Shown here: positions 25,481 to 33,758 of the stretch, in pieces
Layout: each line of letters begins with the position of its first letter
How positions within the stretch are numbered: position 1 is the first letter of the stretch
NCBI GenBank assembly: GCA_029007645.1
Contig: JAQXIE010000083.1
Coordinates: forward strand, 1 to 44,940
DNA from: Bacteroidales bacterium
GTDB taxonomy: Bacteria > Bacteroidota > Bacteroidia > Bacteroidales > Muribaculaceae
DNA length: 44,940 bases
Direction: 5' to 3'
Notes under the pieces: model-generated
What the model was told of the DNA's origin: nothing
Seen by the model: only the letters and a program-made list of their open reading frames with translations
The model's database searches: none
Program-made: the position numbers and the translations under genes

Positions 25481-27046
25481 TCATTCAAATTCCACAATCC
25501 ATTCGGAAATGGAGCGGATGGTGTCGTCGAAATTGACGCCCACCTTAATAATCTTGCGTCCGTCGGCATGGAAGGGAAGGAGGTAGTCGCGGTCGTTGAT
25601 CTGATCCATGGCCGCCTGCGCGCTTTTGTTTATCTTGAACTCGAACAGATAGAGATAGTCCGGAGTCTTGACCAATAAATCGATCCGCCCGGCAGCTGTG
25701 CGCATCTCAGCGTGAGTGTAGAATCCCATCAGCTTCATTACCAGATATATCACGTTGCGGTAATGCAACTCGAGATTGCCAAGGTCAATCTGGTCGTACT
25801 GATAGCCGCTGAACAGAGCCTGAAGCCGAGTCATGAAGTCATCGACGCGGCCGGATTCTACGTCAAGCACAAAACGCCGAACGTTGAATTCACTGCTCCC
25901 CGACCGGCTGTCGGTGTATATCTTCATCAGCATGTCAAGAAAACCCTGTTCCACTTCCTCATTGGGATAATCGAGCTGCACCGTACCGAAACGACGGTCA
26001 TAGCTGCGGATGGTCAGATACCCGCTCTGATACATCAACGGAATGGCGTTGCTAAGGTCGAACGAGGCGTCCATCAGATTATTCAGCTTCTCCTCGACAT
26101 GTTCCAAATCGCGTAAGTCTATCTGCATGTCGCGGATCATCTTTACCAGGAAGGTGGGTGTGCCGGTTGAGAACCAGTATGCTCCGATATAACCGCTTGA
26201 AAGTGCGTTCAGCAGACTGAAGGGATTGTACATGTCCGGCGACACAGGCGAGAAATGATAGCCGTCGTAGTTTTTCTTAAGCTGCGCGTACGCCTCGTCG
26301 ACCGAGATTTCGTTCCGGACTGCCAGCTCGTGGACTCCTGCATCGAAATTGTCCCGGATTTCCTGGGCGGTCATGCCGCATATCGCGCTGTATTTCTCGG
26401 ACAGGGATATGTCCTGAAGATTGTTCAGGTCGCTGAATATGCTCAGCTTGCCGAAACGGGACACGCCAGTGAGCATGGCGAACTCTATATATTGGTCGCA
26501 GTTCTTGAGATTGCCGTATACGGATTTTAGCTGCGATCTGTAAATGTCCTGCAATGGTTTGTTGCCGGCAGAGTCAAGAAGGGGCTTGTCATATTCGTCG
26601 ATAAGTATCACCACTCTTTGCCCGGTGCTGGCGTATGCCTGTTCGATTATATATCTGAACCTTTCCGAATGGGGCGCTCCCTGTCGTTCGGTTCCGTAAA
26701 GTTTCTCCCATCGTTCGAAATCATAGCTGAATTTCTGCAACAGGCTTTCGGGCGAATCATAATCCCAGGCGTTCAATGCGATGTGCAGAACGGGATGCGG
26801 CTGCCAGTCATGTTCCATGCGGCTAATGGCCAGACCTTCAAATAGCTCCTTGCGCCCCTGATAAAATGCTTCAATGGTAGAAAGCAACAACGATTTGCCG
26901 AACCGGCGGGGCCGGCTCAGGAAATAATATGTCCCTTCCGTGATAAGCTTTTCGATAAAACTTGTCTTGTCTACGTATGTATAACCGTCTTCACGAAGCG
27001 TAGCGAAGCTTTGGACACCGATGGGATATTTCTCTGCCATTGCCAT
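25481..27046 (-). CDS. AAA-ATPase-like protein with C-terminal PD-(D/E)XK nuclease domain
   Basis: 521 residues from ATG 27046; a GTG five codons earlier is in frame but less likely. PF09820-like ATPase: YPIGVQSFATLREDGYTYVDKT, Walker A variant SRPRRFGKSLLLST (44-57), Walker B VVILIDEYDKPL with Asp150-Glu151. The C-terminal PDDEXK_9 (formerly DUF1703) fold has Asp456 in AAGRIDLLV and Glu469-x-Lys471 in YLFEFKINKS. These proteins occur in many copies in Bacteroidales genomes; their role is not established, with defence or mobile-element links often suggested. Intact and full length. Its leader is copy B of the 107-bp repeat; the remnant of another ATPase family lies just downstream. Confidence 0.88.
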   Translation of the reverse strand: MAMAEKYPIGVQSFATLREDGYTYVDKTSFIEKLITEGTYYFLSRPRRFGKSLLLSTIEAFYQGRKELFEGLAISRMEHDWQPHPVLHIALNAWDYDSPESLLQKFSYDFERWEKLYGTERQGAPHSERFRYIIEQAYASTGQRVVILIDEYDKPLLDSAGNKPLQDIYRSQLKSVYGNLKNCDQYIEFAMLTGVSRFGKLSIFSDLNNLQDISLSEKYSAICGMTAQEIRDNFDAGVHELAVRNEISVDEAYAQLKKNYDGYHFSPVSPDMYNPFSLLNALSSGYIGAYWFSTGTPTFLVKMIRDMQIDLRDLEHVEEKLNNLMDASFDLSNAIPLMYQSGYLTIRSYDRRFGTVQLDYPNEEVEQGFLDMLMKIYTDSRSGSSEFNVRRFVLDVESGRVDDFMTRLQALFSGYQYDQIDLGNLELHYRNVIYLVMKLMGFYTHAEMRTAAGRIDLLVKTPDYLYLFEFKINKSAQAAMDQINDRDYLLPFHADGRKIIKVGVNFDDTIRSISEWIVEFE

Positions 27047-27144
27047 AACAATTGATTTCACCGCTAAGTTACAAAAAAATCCTGCGATTCATGTAATAAA
27101 ATCCATTACTTTGCGACTAAAGAGGTAAAAGATTCAAAAAATAG
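27036..27144. repeat. Direct repeat copy B (5' flank of the ATPase gene)
   Basis: Partner of 23332-23439. It includes the first codons of the ATPase gene (Met-Ala-Met-Ala, as in the flippase) and its whole upstream region up to a terminator hairpin. No plus-strand gene follows this copy. Confidence 0.9.
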
Positions 27145-27172
27145 AGGCTGCGCCTATTATGACGCAGCCTCT
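27143..27172. terminator. Rho-independent terminator of the WG-repeat gene
   Basis: Stem AGAGGCTGCG / CGCAGCCTCT, ten perfect pairs, ten-nt loop. On the minus strand it is followed by ATTTTTTG, and it lies 23 nt after the stop of the 27195-29930 gene. Confidence 0.85.
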
Positions 27173-27194
27173 TTGTCTAAATTATGCCGGATGG

Positions 27195-29930
27195 TCACAT
27201 CGGTTTAAAGATGTGTTTGTCTATGTCGTTGGAGAACTGCCAGATGTCGTAGTCCTCGAGCACTGTGGACTTCACCGTCTTACGGTACATCGAGCCGAGA
27301 GCTCCGATGAAACTCTTGAGCAGCGAGGGATTGCCGAAGAACTGGTCCGAAGGTTCCCACTGGATCTTGGCGGCGTCGCCGGTCTTCAGCGTTGCTCCGG
27401 CCAGATAATCGGCGGGAAGTCCCTTGTCATAGCGTCGCGTGAAGAATCCCGGCAGCTTCTTTACAAAACTCGGGTCGTCGGACGGAATCCATCCGTATTT
27501 CCCCGATTTCCGCTCGAGCATTCCGAGAGTGAACTCACCTTCATCGGGCGATCCCCGGGTGATTTCCACGCGATAGCTTCCGGGCTCCAGCTCTCCCTGG
27601 CCCGCGCCGTCGAACGCCATGGCAAACATCAGGAACGGATTGTTGATGAAGCCCCATCCGGTGGTGTCTTTTACGTCGAGCGTGTATTTGATTACGCCTC
27701 CGTCGAACCGTATGTACTTCTTGCCGTTGTCTTCCATTATGCCCAGCACGTTCATCGGAGCGAAGAACACGTTGGAGTTCCAGGCTGCATGGTCGTCGCT
27801 GCCGGTCACATTGATCTCACCCTTGTTGTCGTTGGTCAGCACGGCCATTACTCCGCTCGATTCGCCGGTATATTCGTTGCCGTCCACCTTGCCCAGTTCC
27901 ATGTAAGCCTTCAGGGGATATTCCAGCCATGTCAGCGGGCCTGCGAAGACCCCTTTGTTGACAGGCTGTATGGTGTCTTCCTTCACGAAATAGCACGTGA
28001 TCTCCATGTCGCCGTCCACCACGAACTTGTTGAACGTCGAGGTGTACGAGCCGGGCCGGTCGCATGAAATTTCGGAAATCTTGAAACCGCGGGCCGGTTT
28101 GCCCGTGACGCGAAGTGTGTCCCCCAGGGAATATTCGCCGCTGCCGTAGACGGTGCCACCTTCGGGTGGGCTGGCTATCACGCTGACCTTATATTTCAGC
28201 GCTTCGCGGCCCGGACCAACGGGGCCGACAGGGATCGTATCACCGCTTTGGAGAACCGGCGGTACCGGTGGAATGGGTCGAATCGGAGGTATTGGCTCTC
28301 CCGGATCTCCGGGCTTCCGGGGCGGGAGACTGTCTTTGGGTGGTCCGGGCAATTCCTCAAACGGCCCTCTTACCCGTGTATTTTTGCTGAAAACCACCCT
28401 CATGCGACCTGACGCATCGACATATCCCGTATATTCCAGCTTCTTGTCCGGATCCGAGGGGTCATCGAATACAGTGCGAGCCTTGGCGAAGCCGTCGCCG
28501 GAAAACTGTCCCAGCCTGCCGTCACGCTCAAAACTGCGCGGCACATACATTTCGGTGTATCCCTCGTTGTTGATGGCGTACCGATGGTCGACCGTATACC
28601 AGGGGAAGTCCTTGAATTCCACCTCCTCAAGGTTGATGTGGTGGTCCGGGTCGCCGAACTTCCGGACGGGATTGAACGAGGTATTTACCACATATATGTC
28701 GTTGGCATACGGTTCGAGCATTACGAACGCGTAACCGTCGTAAAATCCGGTGCCTCCGCCGTTGAAGCGTTTCAATTCCTTGCCGGTGGCGACGTCATGA
28801 TAGACCGTTAGATGCGTGTTCAAGGCATCGAAGTGACGATGTGCGAATATTCCGTTGCCTACGTTTGAAACCACATGCATCGGTGCCAGGGAGGAATAAT
28901 TTTCCGGTATCGAGGCATATTCGGTTCCGTCCATGCCGATAAAGGCCTGTTTATGCTTGTTTTGATCAGACGTGGGCGATACGGTGAGGGCATAGCCTCC
29001 GCAGAAATCGCGTACTTCGGTGTAAACCGGCTTTATCACTATCTTTCCCCGGGCATCCAGAAATCCCCATTTTTTAGCCGTGCGATCAAAGAATGCCCGG
29101 CGTCCTTCCTTGAGTGGACGGATATACACGCCGCCAAGCTTCCGGGTCTTTATCTGTTCCGCAATGGTGTACGTGTCGTTGAGGTGAGGCCAGATCTTCT
29201 TTCCCCTGGTGTTGATGTAGAAATAGCGGAGGTCGCCGTTGGGCGCCTTTTCTTCCACCATGGCGACGCCGTCCATGATCGGGGAAATGGATTTCCAGTC
29301 CTTGGACAGCGGTAGGGTGGTGCCGTCGGCGTAGAGTATGATGGGAGCGTCCTTTTTCTTGGCCTCGCGCATCACGCAGGCTCCCGAATCGAAACGGGGA
29401 TGGCCCTGCGAGCCACTCATCTGCTCGTACTGCGGAGGAAACAGACGCTTGCCGTCGACAGTCCAGAAACTGTAATATCTGGTATATCCGCCTAAATTCG
29501 GGTTGGTTTCAGACAGGTAGAAGATACCGTCACTGATATCAGGAAGATTGTCAAAATATGGATCAAAGTTCAGTACTTTGGTGTCCCAGGTGAGATAGGG
29601 CGTGAGAAGCGCCGGTTTTTTATTCTTCTTGGCCCCCACTTTGGTGGCATTGGCGGGAGTGGCGGAAGATGCCGGATTATTCGCCTGCCGGCTGCTTTGG
29701 GCGCCTGATTCGGCAGCCTTCCTGTCCTTTGCCTTGTCGGAATCGGCTTTCCTATCGGAATTTTTCGTGCCTTTCGTGGCGTTCTCTACTTTCTTGATAG
29801 CTTTGTTTACTTTCTCCAGTCCTTTCGAAAGGTTTTTCAGGAACTGAGCCTCTGCAGGCGGAGAGTAGCTGGCCAATGACACTCCCATCAATAGTATCGT
29901 CAGCCATGTGCAAGTCTTTTGGTTTTTCAT
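27195..29930 (-). CDS. Large secreted WG-repeat protein with Pro-rich hinge and InlB-like repeat domain
   Basis: 911 residues. Signal peptide at 1-28 (WLTILLMGVSLASYSPPAEA), then a Lys/Asp/Ala-rich coiled or disordered stretch to about 105. Residues about 110-520 contain WG-type beta repeats, clearest in KKWGFLDARGKIVIKPVYTEV and in GYVDASGRMRVV. A proline hinge (about 530-565, PPIRPIPPVPPVL) leads to an InlB-like bacterial repeat (about 575-650: SVIASPPEGGTVYGSGEYS, GKPARGFKISEISC). The last ~250 residues are beta-rich and unassigned. No type IX CTD was recognised. Own promoter and own terminator, so monocistronic. No enzyme activity proposed. Confidence 0.75.
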   Translation of the reverse strand: MKNQKTCTWLTILLMGVSLASYSPPAEAQFLKNLSKGLEKVNKAIKKVENATKGTKNSDRKADSDKAKDRKAAESGAQSSRQANNPASSATPANATKVGAKKNKKPALLTPYLTWDTKVLNFDPYFDNLPDISDGIFYLSETNPNLGGYTRYYSFWTVDGKRLFPPQYEQMSGSQGHPRFDSGACVMREAKKKDAPIILYADGTTLPLSKDWKSISPIMDGVAMVEEKAPNGDLRYFYINTRGKKIWPHLNDTYTIAEQIKTRKLGGVYIRPLKEGRRAFFDRTAKKWGFLDARGKIVIKPVYTEVRDFCGGYALTVSPTSDQNKHKQAFIGMDGTEYASIPENYSSLAPMHVVSNVGNGIFAHRHFDALNTHLTVYHDVATGKELKRFNGGGTGFYDGYAFVMLEPYANDIYVVNTSFNPVRKFGDPDHHINLEEVEFKDFPWYTVDHRYAINNEGYTEMYVPRSFERDGRLGQFSGDGFAKARTVFDDPSDPDKKLEYTGYVDASGRMRVVFSKNTRVRGPFEELPGPPKDSLPPRKPGDPGEPIPPIRPIPPVPPVLQSGDTIPVGPVGPGREALKYKVSVIASPPEGGTVYGSGEYSLGDTLRVTGKPARGFKISEISCDRPGSYTSTFNKFVVDGDMEITCYFVKEDTIQPVNKGVFAGPLTWLEYPLKAYMELGKVDGNEYTGESSGVMAVLTNDNKGEINVTGSDDHAAWNSNVFFAPMNVLGIMEDNGKKYIRFDGGVIKYTLDVKDTTGWGFINNPFLMFAMAFDGAGQGELEPGSYRVEITRGSPDEGEFTLGMLERKSGKYGWIPSDDPSFVKKLPGFFTRRYDKGLPADYLAGATLKTGDAAKIQWEPSDQFFGNPSLLKSFIGALGSMYRKTVKSTVLEDYDIWQFSNDIDKHIFKPM

Positions 29931-29962
29931 GTTAGGTTATATTGGAATACTATATTTCTGCG

Positions 29963-29993
29963 CAAATATAGTATAAAATTATTGAATTCCAAA
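29963..29993 (-). promoter_or_regulatory. Promoter of the WG-repeat gene
   Basis: Minus-strand TTTG (plus 29990-29993), 19 nt, TATATTTG (plus 29963-29970): exact match to the Bacteroidetes -33/-7 consensus, 33-63 nt before the start codon. Confidence 0.75.
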
Positions 29994-30014
29994 AATTTAC
30001 CATGCTTCCTCCGA

Positions 30015-30074
30015 ACTGAAATTTTCATGCTTGAATAAATCAGGGAGCCGGGCTATGCAGGCCCGGCTCCCTTC
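30015..30074. terminator. Hairpin element, copy 2
   Basis: Stem GGGAGCCGGGC / GCCCGGCTCCC (30042-30070), 11 pairs, preceded by TTTCATGCTTGAATAAATCA as in copy 1 at 24688. Several A-U pairs of copy 1 are G-C here, so the stem is kept while the sequence changes. On the minus strand it follows the BACON remnant and precedes a T-rich run (TGATTTATT). Confidence 0.65.
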
Positions 30075-30120
30075 AGGTTCACGATATGTGATGTAAGATA
30101 AGGTTTACAGGTTATCTCGG

Positions 30121-30738
30121 TTATTTGGTAAAGTCGTAAGAGAAATCATGGACGGCAATAATGTGGAGTGGGTAACCTTTAGACCTATTCTGTACATTGT
30201 CATAAAACTCACCTGCGCTGTAATTGATGGTCATAGCATCATTCACGCCCTTTCCGGTTGAAGTCCAACAGTCATACCCATATCCGAGGGGAAGATGTAA
30301 ATCAATTTTTTGGAATTTGAGCAGCTCCATAGCCGGCATATACCATCCCGTTACATTTCCTTTATTCAACTCGTCTACTTTGGCAAATGCCGGATACAAG
30401 TCTTTCCATCCCGGCACTCTCTTCACTGCCGCGGTATTAGCCTGTCCATCCGTAGGACTTGCCGCATCCGCAAGGTCAACTTTCTCATTAGACCATGCAT
30501 ATTCCCCGTCGAAGTAACGATATATATGTCCTTCGCCATTCTCCATGCTGTAGACTTTTCCTTCAACACCATTTTCGGAATAGTCGTCGCCGATCTTATA
30601 TTTGCTCTGCGACACATAGATCTTGGCTGATATGCCTTCTATGCTGATTGTGGCTGAACGGTTTTCGGTCGTGGCCGATGCTCGGATCACAAGGTTGCCG
30701 CCCGAAGGAGTGGCTGTGCACCAGTCAGCCGATTTAAC
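30121..30738 (-). pseudogene. 3' fragment of a BACON-domain lipoprotein with C-terminal Lcl/DUF1566-like domain
   Basis: The reading frame has gene-like content only from VKSADWCTATPSGGNL onward, the second half of a BACON domain (continuing NRSATISIEGISAKIYVSQ). It is followed by a ~150-residue domain with the order GVEGKVYSM, AYAWSNE-like, PGWKDLYPAF, GWYMPAMELLKF, CWTSTGKG and YPLHIIAVHDF, which fits the Lcl_C/DUF1566 lectin-like family. Upstream, the frame runs into dusB in the wrong phase: the homology starts two bases past the dusB stop codon, with no start codon or signal peptide. So it is the 3' part of a surface protein gene left by a deletion or recombination ending at dusB. Confidence 0.72.
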
Positions 30739-31714
30739 CGAGCCATTTGGAACGGATTTCGTCGAGGAGGTCGAGAAGCTCCTGTTCGGTCTCGACGCGG
30801 AGCATGCGGATGCGGGTCTGGCGGAAATCCGGAAGGCCTTTGAACAGGGGAGAGGCCGCAAGGTGACGGCGGATGTGCAGGATGCCGCGGTATTCGTCGA
30901 TGCGGTCGATGCTTTCACGGATCTGTCGCTTCAGCAGATCCAGTTTTTCCGGCACGGGGAGAGGTTGCCAGCTTCCGGTGTCGAGCATCTGGCGGATGTC
31001 GTGGAAAATCCAGGGAGCGCCGAACGAAGCGCGGCCCACCATCACGGCATCGACGCCGTAGGTGTCGAACGCGTCGCGGGCCTGTTCGGGCGTGGTGATG
31101 TCGCCGTTCCCGATAATCGGGATTTCCATGCGCGGGTCGGCCTTGAGCTCACCGATCAGAGTCCAGTCGGCCTCACCGGTATACATCTGCGAACGCGTGC
31201 GGCCATGCACGGCCAGGGCCTTGATGCCGCAGTCCTGTAGCCGGGGGCCGAGGTCGCAGATTATCTTGTTCTCGCAGTCCCATCCCAGCCGGGTTTTGGC
31301 GGTGACGGGCAGCGACACGGCCTCCACCACGCGGCGCGTGATGTCGAGCATCTTGGGAATGTCGCGGAGCATGCCGGCACCCGCGCCCTTGGAGGCGACT
31401 TTCTTCACCGGGCAGCCGAAGTTGAGGTCGATGATGTCGGGCTGTGCCTGCTCCACTATTTTTGCAGCCTGAACCATGGCCTCCGGTTCGCGGCCGTAGA
31501 TCTGGATCGCCACCGGACGCTCGGCGTCATTGATGGCCAGCTTGCGGGTCGTCGAGGCGATGTCGCGCACCAGGGCTTCGGCCGAGACGAATTCGGTATA
31601 TACCAGCGCCGCCCCCTGCTCGCGGCACATCAGCCGGAACGACGGGTCGGTAACGTCTTCCATCGGCGCCAGCAGCACGGGGCGCTCTCCAAGATTGATG
31701 TCGGCTATTTTCAT
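30734..31714 (-). CDS. dusB: tRNA-dihydrouridine synthase, DusB type
   Basis: 326 residues from ATG 31714, which overlaps the M16 peptidase stop as ATGA; a longer frame upstream lies inside that gene. FMN-dependent reduction of uridines in tRNA. Seen: LLAPMEDVTDPSFR at the start, AIQIYGREPEAM, DLNFGCPVKKVASKGAGAGML with the active-site Cys, AVHGRTRSQMYTGEADW and IPIIGNGDITTPEQA with VMVGRASFGAPW. The stop codon is at the junction with the BACON remnant, so the last residue or two may have been altered by that event. Confidence 0.93.
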   Translation of the reverse strand: MKIADINLGERPVLLAPMEDVTDPSFRLMCREQGAALVYTEFVSAEALVRDIASTTRKLAINDAERPVAIQIYGREPEAMVQAAKIVEQAQPDIIDLNFGCPVKKVASKGAGAGMLRDIPKMLDITRRVVEAVSLPVTAKTRLGWDCENKIICDLGPRLQDCGIKALAVHGRTRSQMYTGEADWTLIGELKADPRMEIPIIGNGDITTPEQARDAFDTYGVDAVMVGRASFGAPWIFHDIRQMLDTGSWQPLPVPEKLDLLKRQIRESIDRIDEYRGILHIRRHLAASPLFKGLPDFRQTRIRMLRVETEQELLDLLDEIRSKWLG

Positions 31715-32919
31715 AGCAGTGATAGTCGTGACAGATTTTGTGATGCTACGGTTTCGGCGGCTGCGCGCAGTTGCTCGGGGGTGACTTCTCGGATCTGTTC
31801 GGCTGTGTGGTTCAGACTGCGAACGTCGCCGTAGAGCAGCAACGACCTGCCCATCGACATGGCGCAGTTCTCTCGGTTGTCGCTCAATACGCTCAGCTGA
31901 CCGCAATATTGGTCGCGGGCTTGTGCGAACGCCCGGTCCGAAAGCCGCCGGTCGGCCAGCCGGGCGATATTCTCGAGTATCAGTCGCTGACATTTGGCCA
32001 CGGTGGAATGCTCGGAGCCGAAATAGACGCAGAATGTCCCGCAGTCCGACATCAGCGACAGATTGGATTCGATGGTGTAGGCCAGTCCCCTGCGTTCGCG
32101 TATCTGTTGGCACAGAATGGAATTCAGCGCCGGTCCACCCAGAATGTTGTTGAACAGCATCAGCGCGTAGCGGCCCGGATCGTAACGGCCCGGTACGCGG
32201 CAGCCGATGATCGTATTGGCCTGGGAATTGTCGCGGTCGCGGTCCAGTTCGAAGTGATCGACGATCACGGGCGTATGGCGGTCATGGCCTGCAAACGTGA
32301 ACTGCATCCCTCCGAAATATTTGTCGATGAGCCGCAGGGCCCGTTCCGGATCGCTCACCACGCAGTAAAGGGCCATATTCGAGGGGACATAGAACCTGTC
32401 CAGAAAGGCGCGGGCATTACGGCCGTCAAGCTGCCTGACGGATTCGACGCTGCCCAGGATGTTGTGAGCCAGACCTGAGCCTGCATATATCAGCTCGTCG
32501 AATTCGTCAAAGACCGCATCCGACGGCGAGTCCTGATAGGAATGTATCTCCTCGATCACGATGTCGCGCTCGCGTTCGGTCTCGACCGTCGGGAACGAGG
32601 CGTTGAGCACCAGGTCGGCCAGCAGTTCCAGGGTCCGTTCGGTATAGCCGGAAGGGGCTGTGGTGTAGACCATGGTCATCTCCTTGGCGGTGTAGGCGTT
32701 GAGCTCGCCGCCGATGCGTTCCATCCGGTTGGAGATGTGCCAGGCGCGGCGGCGGCGTGTGCCCTTGAAGATGGTATGCTCCAGGAAATGCGCCAGGCCG
32801 GGATGCTGCGACGGATCGTCACGGCTCCCGGCATTGACAGCAAGCCCGATGTATGACACCGGGCCTGCGCTGCGCTCCACAACTACGCGGAGCTTATTTC
32901 TTGTTTCTGTGATTATCAC
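31711..32919 (-). CDS. M16-family zinc metallopeptidase
   Basis: 402 residues. Inverted zinc motif His44-Phe-Leu-Glu47-His48 in GLAHFLEHTIFKGT, with the downstream Glu in ERDIVIEEI (about 117-125); the C-terminal half has QIRERRGLAYTIESNLS, the usual substrate-binding segment. Complete for the single-unit (PqqL/YmxG-like) size class. It starts at GTG 32919, overlapping the stop of the TPR gene as GTGA, and ends ATGA-overlapped with dusB. No signal peptide, so probably cytoplasmic. It probably cleaves small peptides; substrate unknown. Confidence 0.9.
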   Translation of the reverse strand: MIITETRNKLRVVVERSAGPVSYIGLAVNAGSRDDPSQHPGLAHFLEHTIFKGTRRRRAWHISNRMERIGGELNAYTAKEMTMVYTTAPSGYTERTLELLADLVLNASFPTVETERERDIVIEEIHSYQDSPSDAVFDEFDELIYAGSGLAHNILGSVESVRQLDGRNARAFLDRFYVPSNMALYCVVSDPERALRLIDKYFGGMQFTFAGHDRHTPVIVDHFELDRDRDNSQANTIIGCRVPGRYDPGRYALMLFNNILGGPALNSILCQQIRERRGLAYTIESNLSLMSDCGTFCVYFGSEHSTVAKCQRLILENIARLADRRLSDRAFAQARDQYCGQLSVLSDNRENCAMSMGRSLLLYGDVRSLNHTAEQIREVTPEQLRAAAETVASQNLSRLSLL

Positions 32920-33599
32920 TTGCCGAGTCGGGCTTTCTCACGCTCGATGTAGGCTTCGACTGTCATGCCGTTGCCGAGCTGGAAGGCGGGGAACTCGTCC
33001 TGAATCTGCTGATAACAGTCCATGGCTGCCTGATAGTTCTTCTGAGCGTCGTAGATATTGGCCTCCTTCAGCAATACGCGCGGTACGATCTGAGGATTGC
33101 CGTCGGCTTTGCTGATGGCCTTCTTGTAAAGTTCCAGAGCCTTGCTGTAGTTCTTCAGGTTCACGTAGCAGTCACCGGCCAGAATCTTGGCGTTGGCGTC
33201 GAGAACGGGTTCGTCGCTCGAGAACTTCTCGGCGTACTCGGCGGCCGACTTGTAATTGCCCTGGCTGTAGAATGCCTCGGCGGCCGACAGGGCAGCGAGT
33301 TCGCCGGCTGTGTTGCCCTTGTTGGCGTCTGCCACTTTCTGATACTTGACTGCGGCTATCGAATCGTTGCCGGCAGCATCGATCTCTACCTGATTATAGG
33401 CCTCGTACGCACGATTGATGTGCGGAGTGCGGTAGAAGAACAGGTAGCTGATCACTAATGCTGCGATCACTGCGATGCCTCCCAGCGTCCAGAAAATTAC
33501 TTTCTTGTTGGCAGCCAGCTTCTCGCCGGCGTTGGTCAGTGTGCTGTTCAGATTCTCAACCGCTGTCTGTTCAGTCTCTTTTTCTTTTTTATTTGCCAT
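32916..33599 (-). CDS. Membrane-anchored tetratricopeptide (TPR) protein
   Basis: 227 residues: a charged cytoplasmic N-terminus (1-32), one membrane helix (about 33-56, VIFWTLGGIAVIAALVISYLFFY), then three to four TPR-like helical hairpins (AAEAFYSQGNYKSAAEYAEKF, LAGDCYVNLKNYSKALELYKKA, EANIYDAQKNYQAAMDCYQQI). The layout resembles YfgM-like proteins that sit at the translocon or handle envelope partners. First gene of a coupled trio with the M16 peptidase and dusB, behind a consensus promoter. Confidence 0.85.
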   Translation of the reverse strand: MANKKEKETEQTAVENLNSTLTNAGEKLAANKKVIFWTLGGIAVIAALVISYLFFYRTPHINRAYEAYNQVEIDAAGNDSIAAVKYQKVADANKGNTAGELAALSAAEAFYSQGNYKSAAEYAEKFSSDEPVLDANAKILAGDCYVNLKNYSKALELYKKAISKADGNPQIVPRVLLKEANIYDAQKNYQAAMDCYQQIQDEFPAFQLGNGMTVEAYIEREKARLGK

Positions 33600-33670
33600 T
33601 GCGTGGTTTGATTTATCAAGCTTATAAGCCTCCGGGTCACTTGATTCGTGCCGTTTGAGGCTTCAACGCG

Positions 33671-33702
33671 CAAAATTAATAAAATTTCGGACTAAAAGCA
33701 AA
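33671..33702 (-). promoter_or_regulatory. Promoter of the TPR-M16-dusB operon
   Basis: Minus-strand TTTG (plus 33699-33702), 20 nt, TAATTTTG (plus 33671-33678). Matches the -33/-7 consensus. It begins at the edge of the terminator palindrome of the upstream M3 peptidase gene. Confidence 0.72.
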
Positions 33703-33747
33703 TAAAACAAAAATCCCGGCGCCGCGGCGCCGGGATTTTTGTTTTAT
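33702..33747. terminator. 46-bp perfect palindrome, terminator of the M3 peptidase gene
   Basis: AACAAAAATCCCGGCGCC and its exact reverse complement meet at GC; the outer A/T tracts supply a U-run on either strand, so it can stop transcription both ways. It lies 12 nt after the M3 peptidase stop. Confidence 0.88.
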
Positions 33748-33758
33748 AGGGGGGATAT

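Noticed and set aside
30739..30918. N-terminal extension of the BACON fragment into dusB
   Set aside because: The residues are Ser/Ala/Thr-rich out-of-phase readings of dusB, with no signal peptide or domain content.
31715..32113. Longer start for dusB inside the peptidase gene
   Set aside because: Content is Arg-rich shadow sequence; ATG 31714 begins the conserved dusB N-terminus and overlaps the upstream stop as ATGA.
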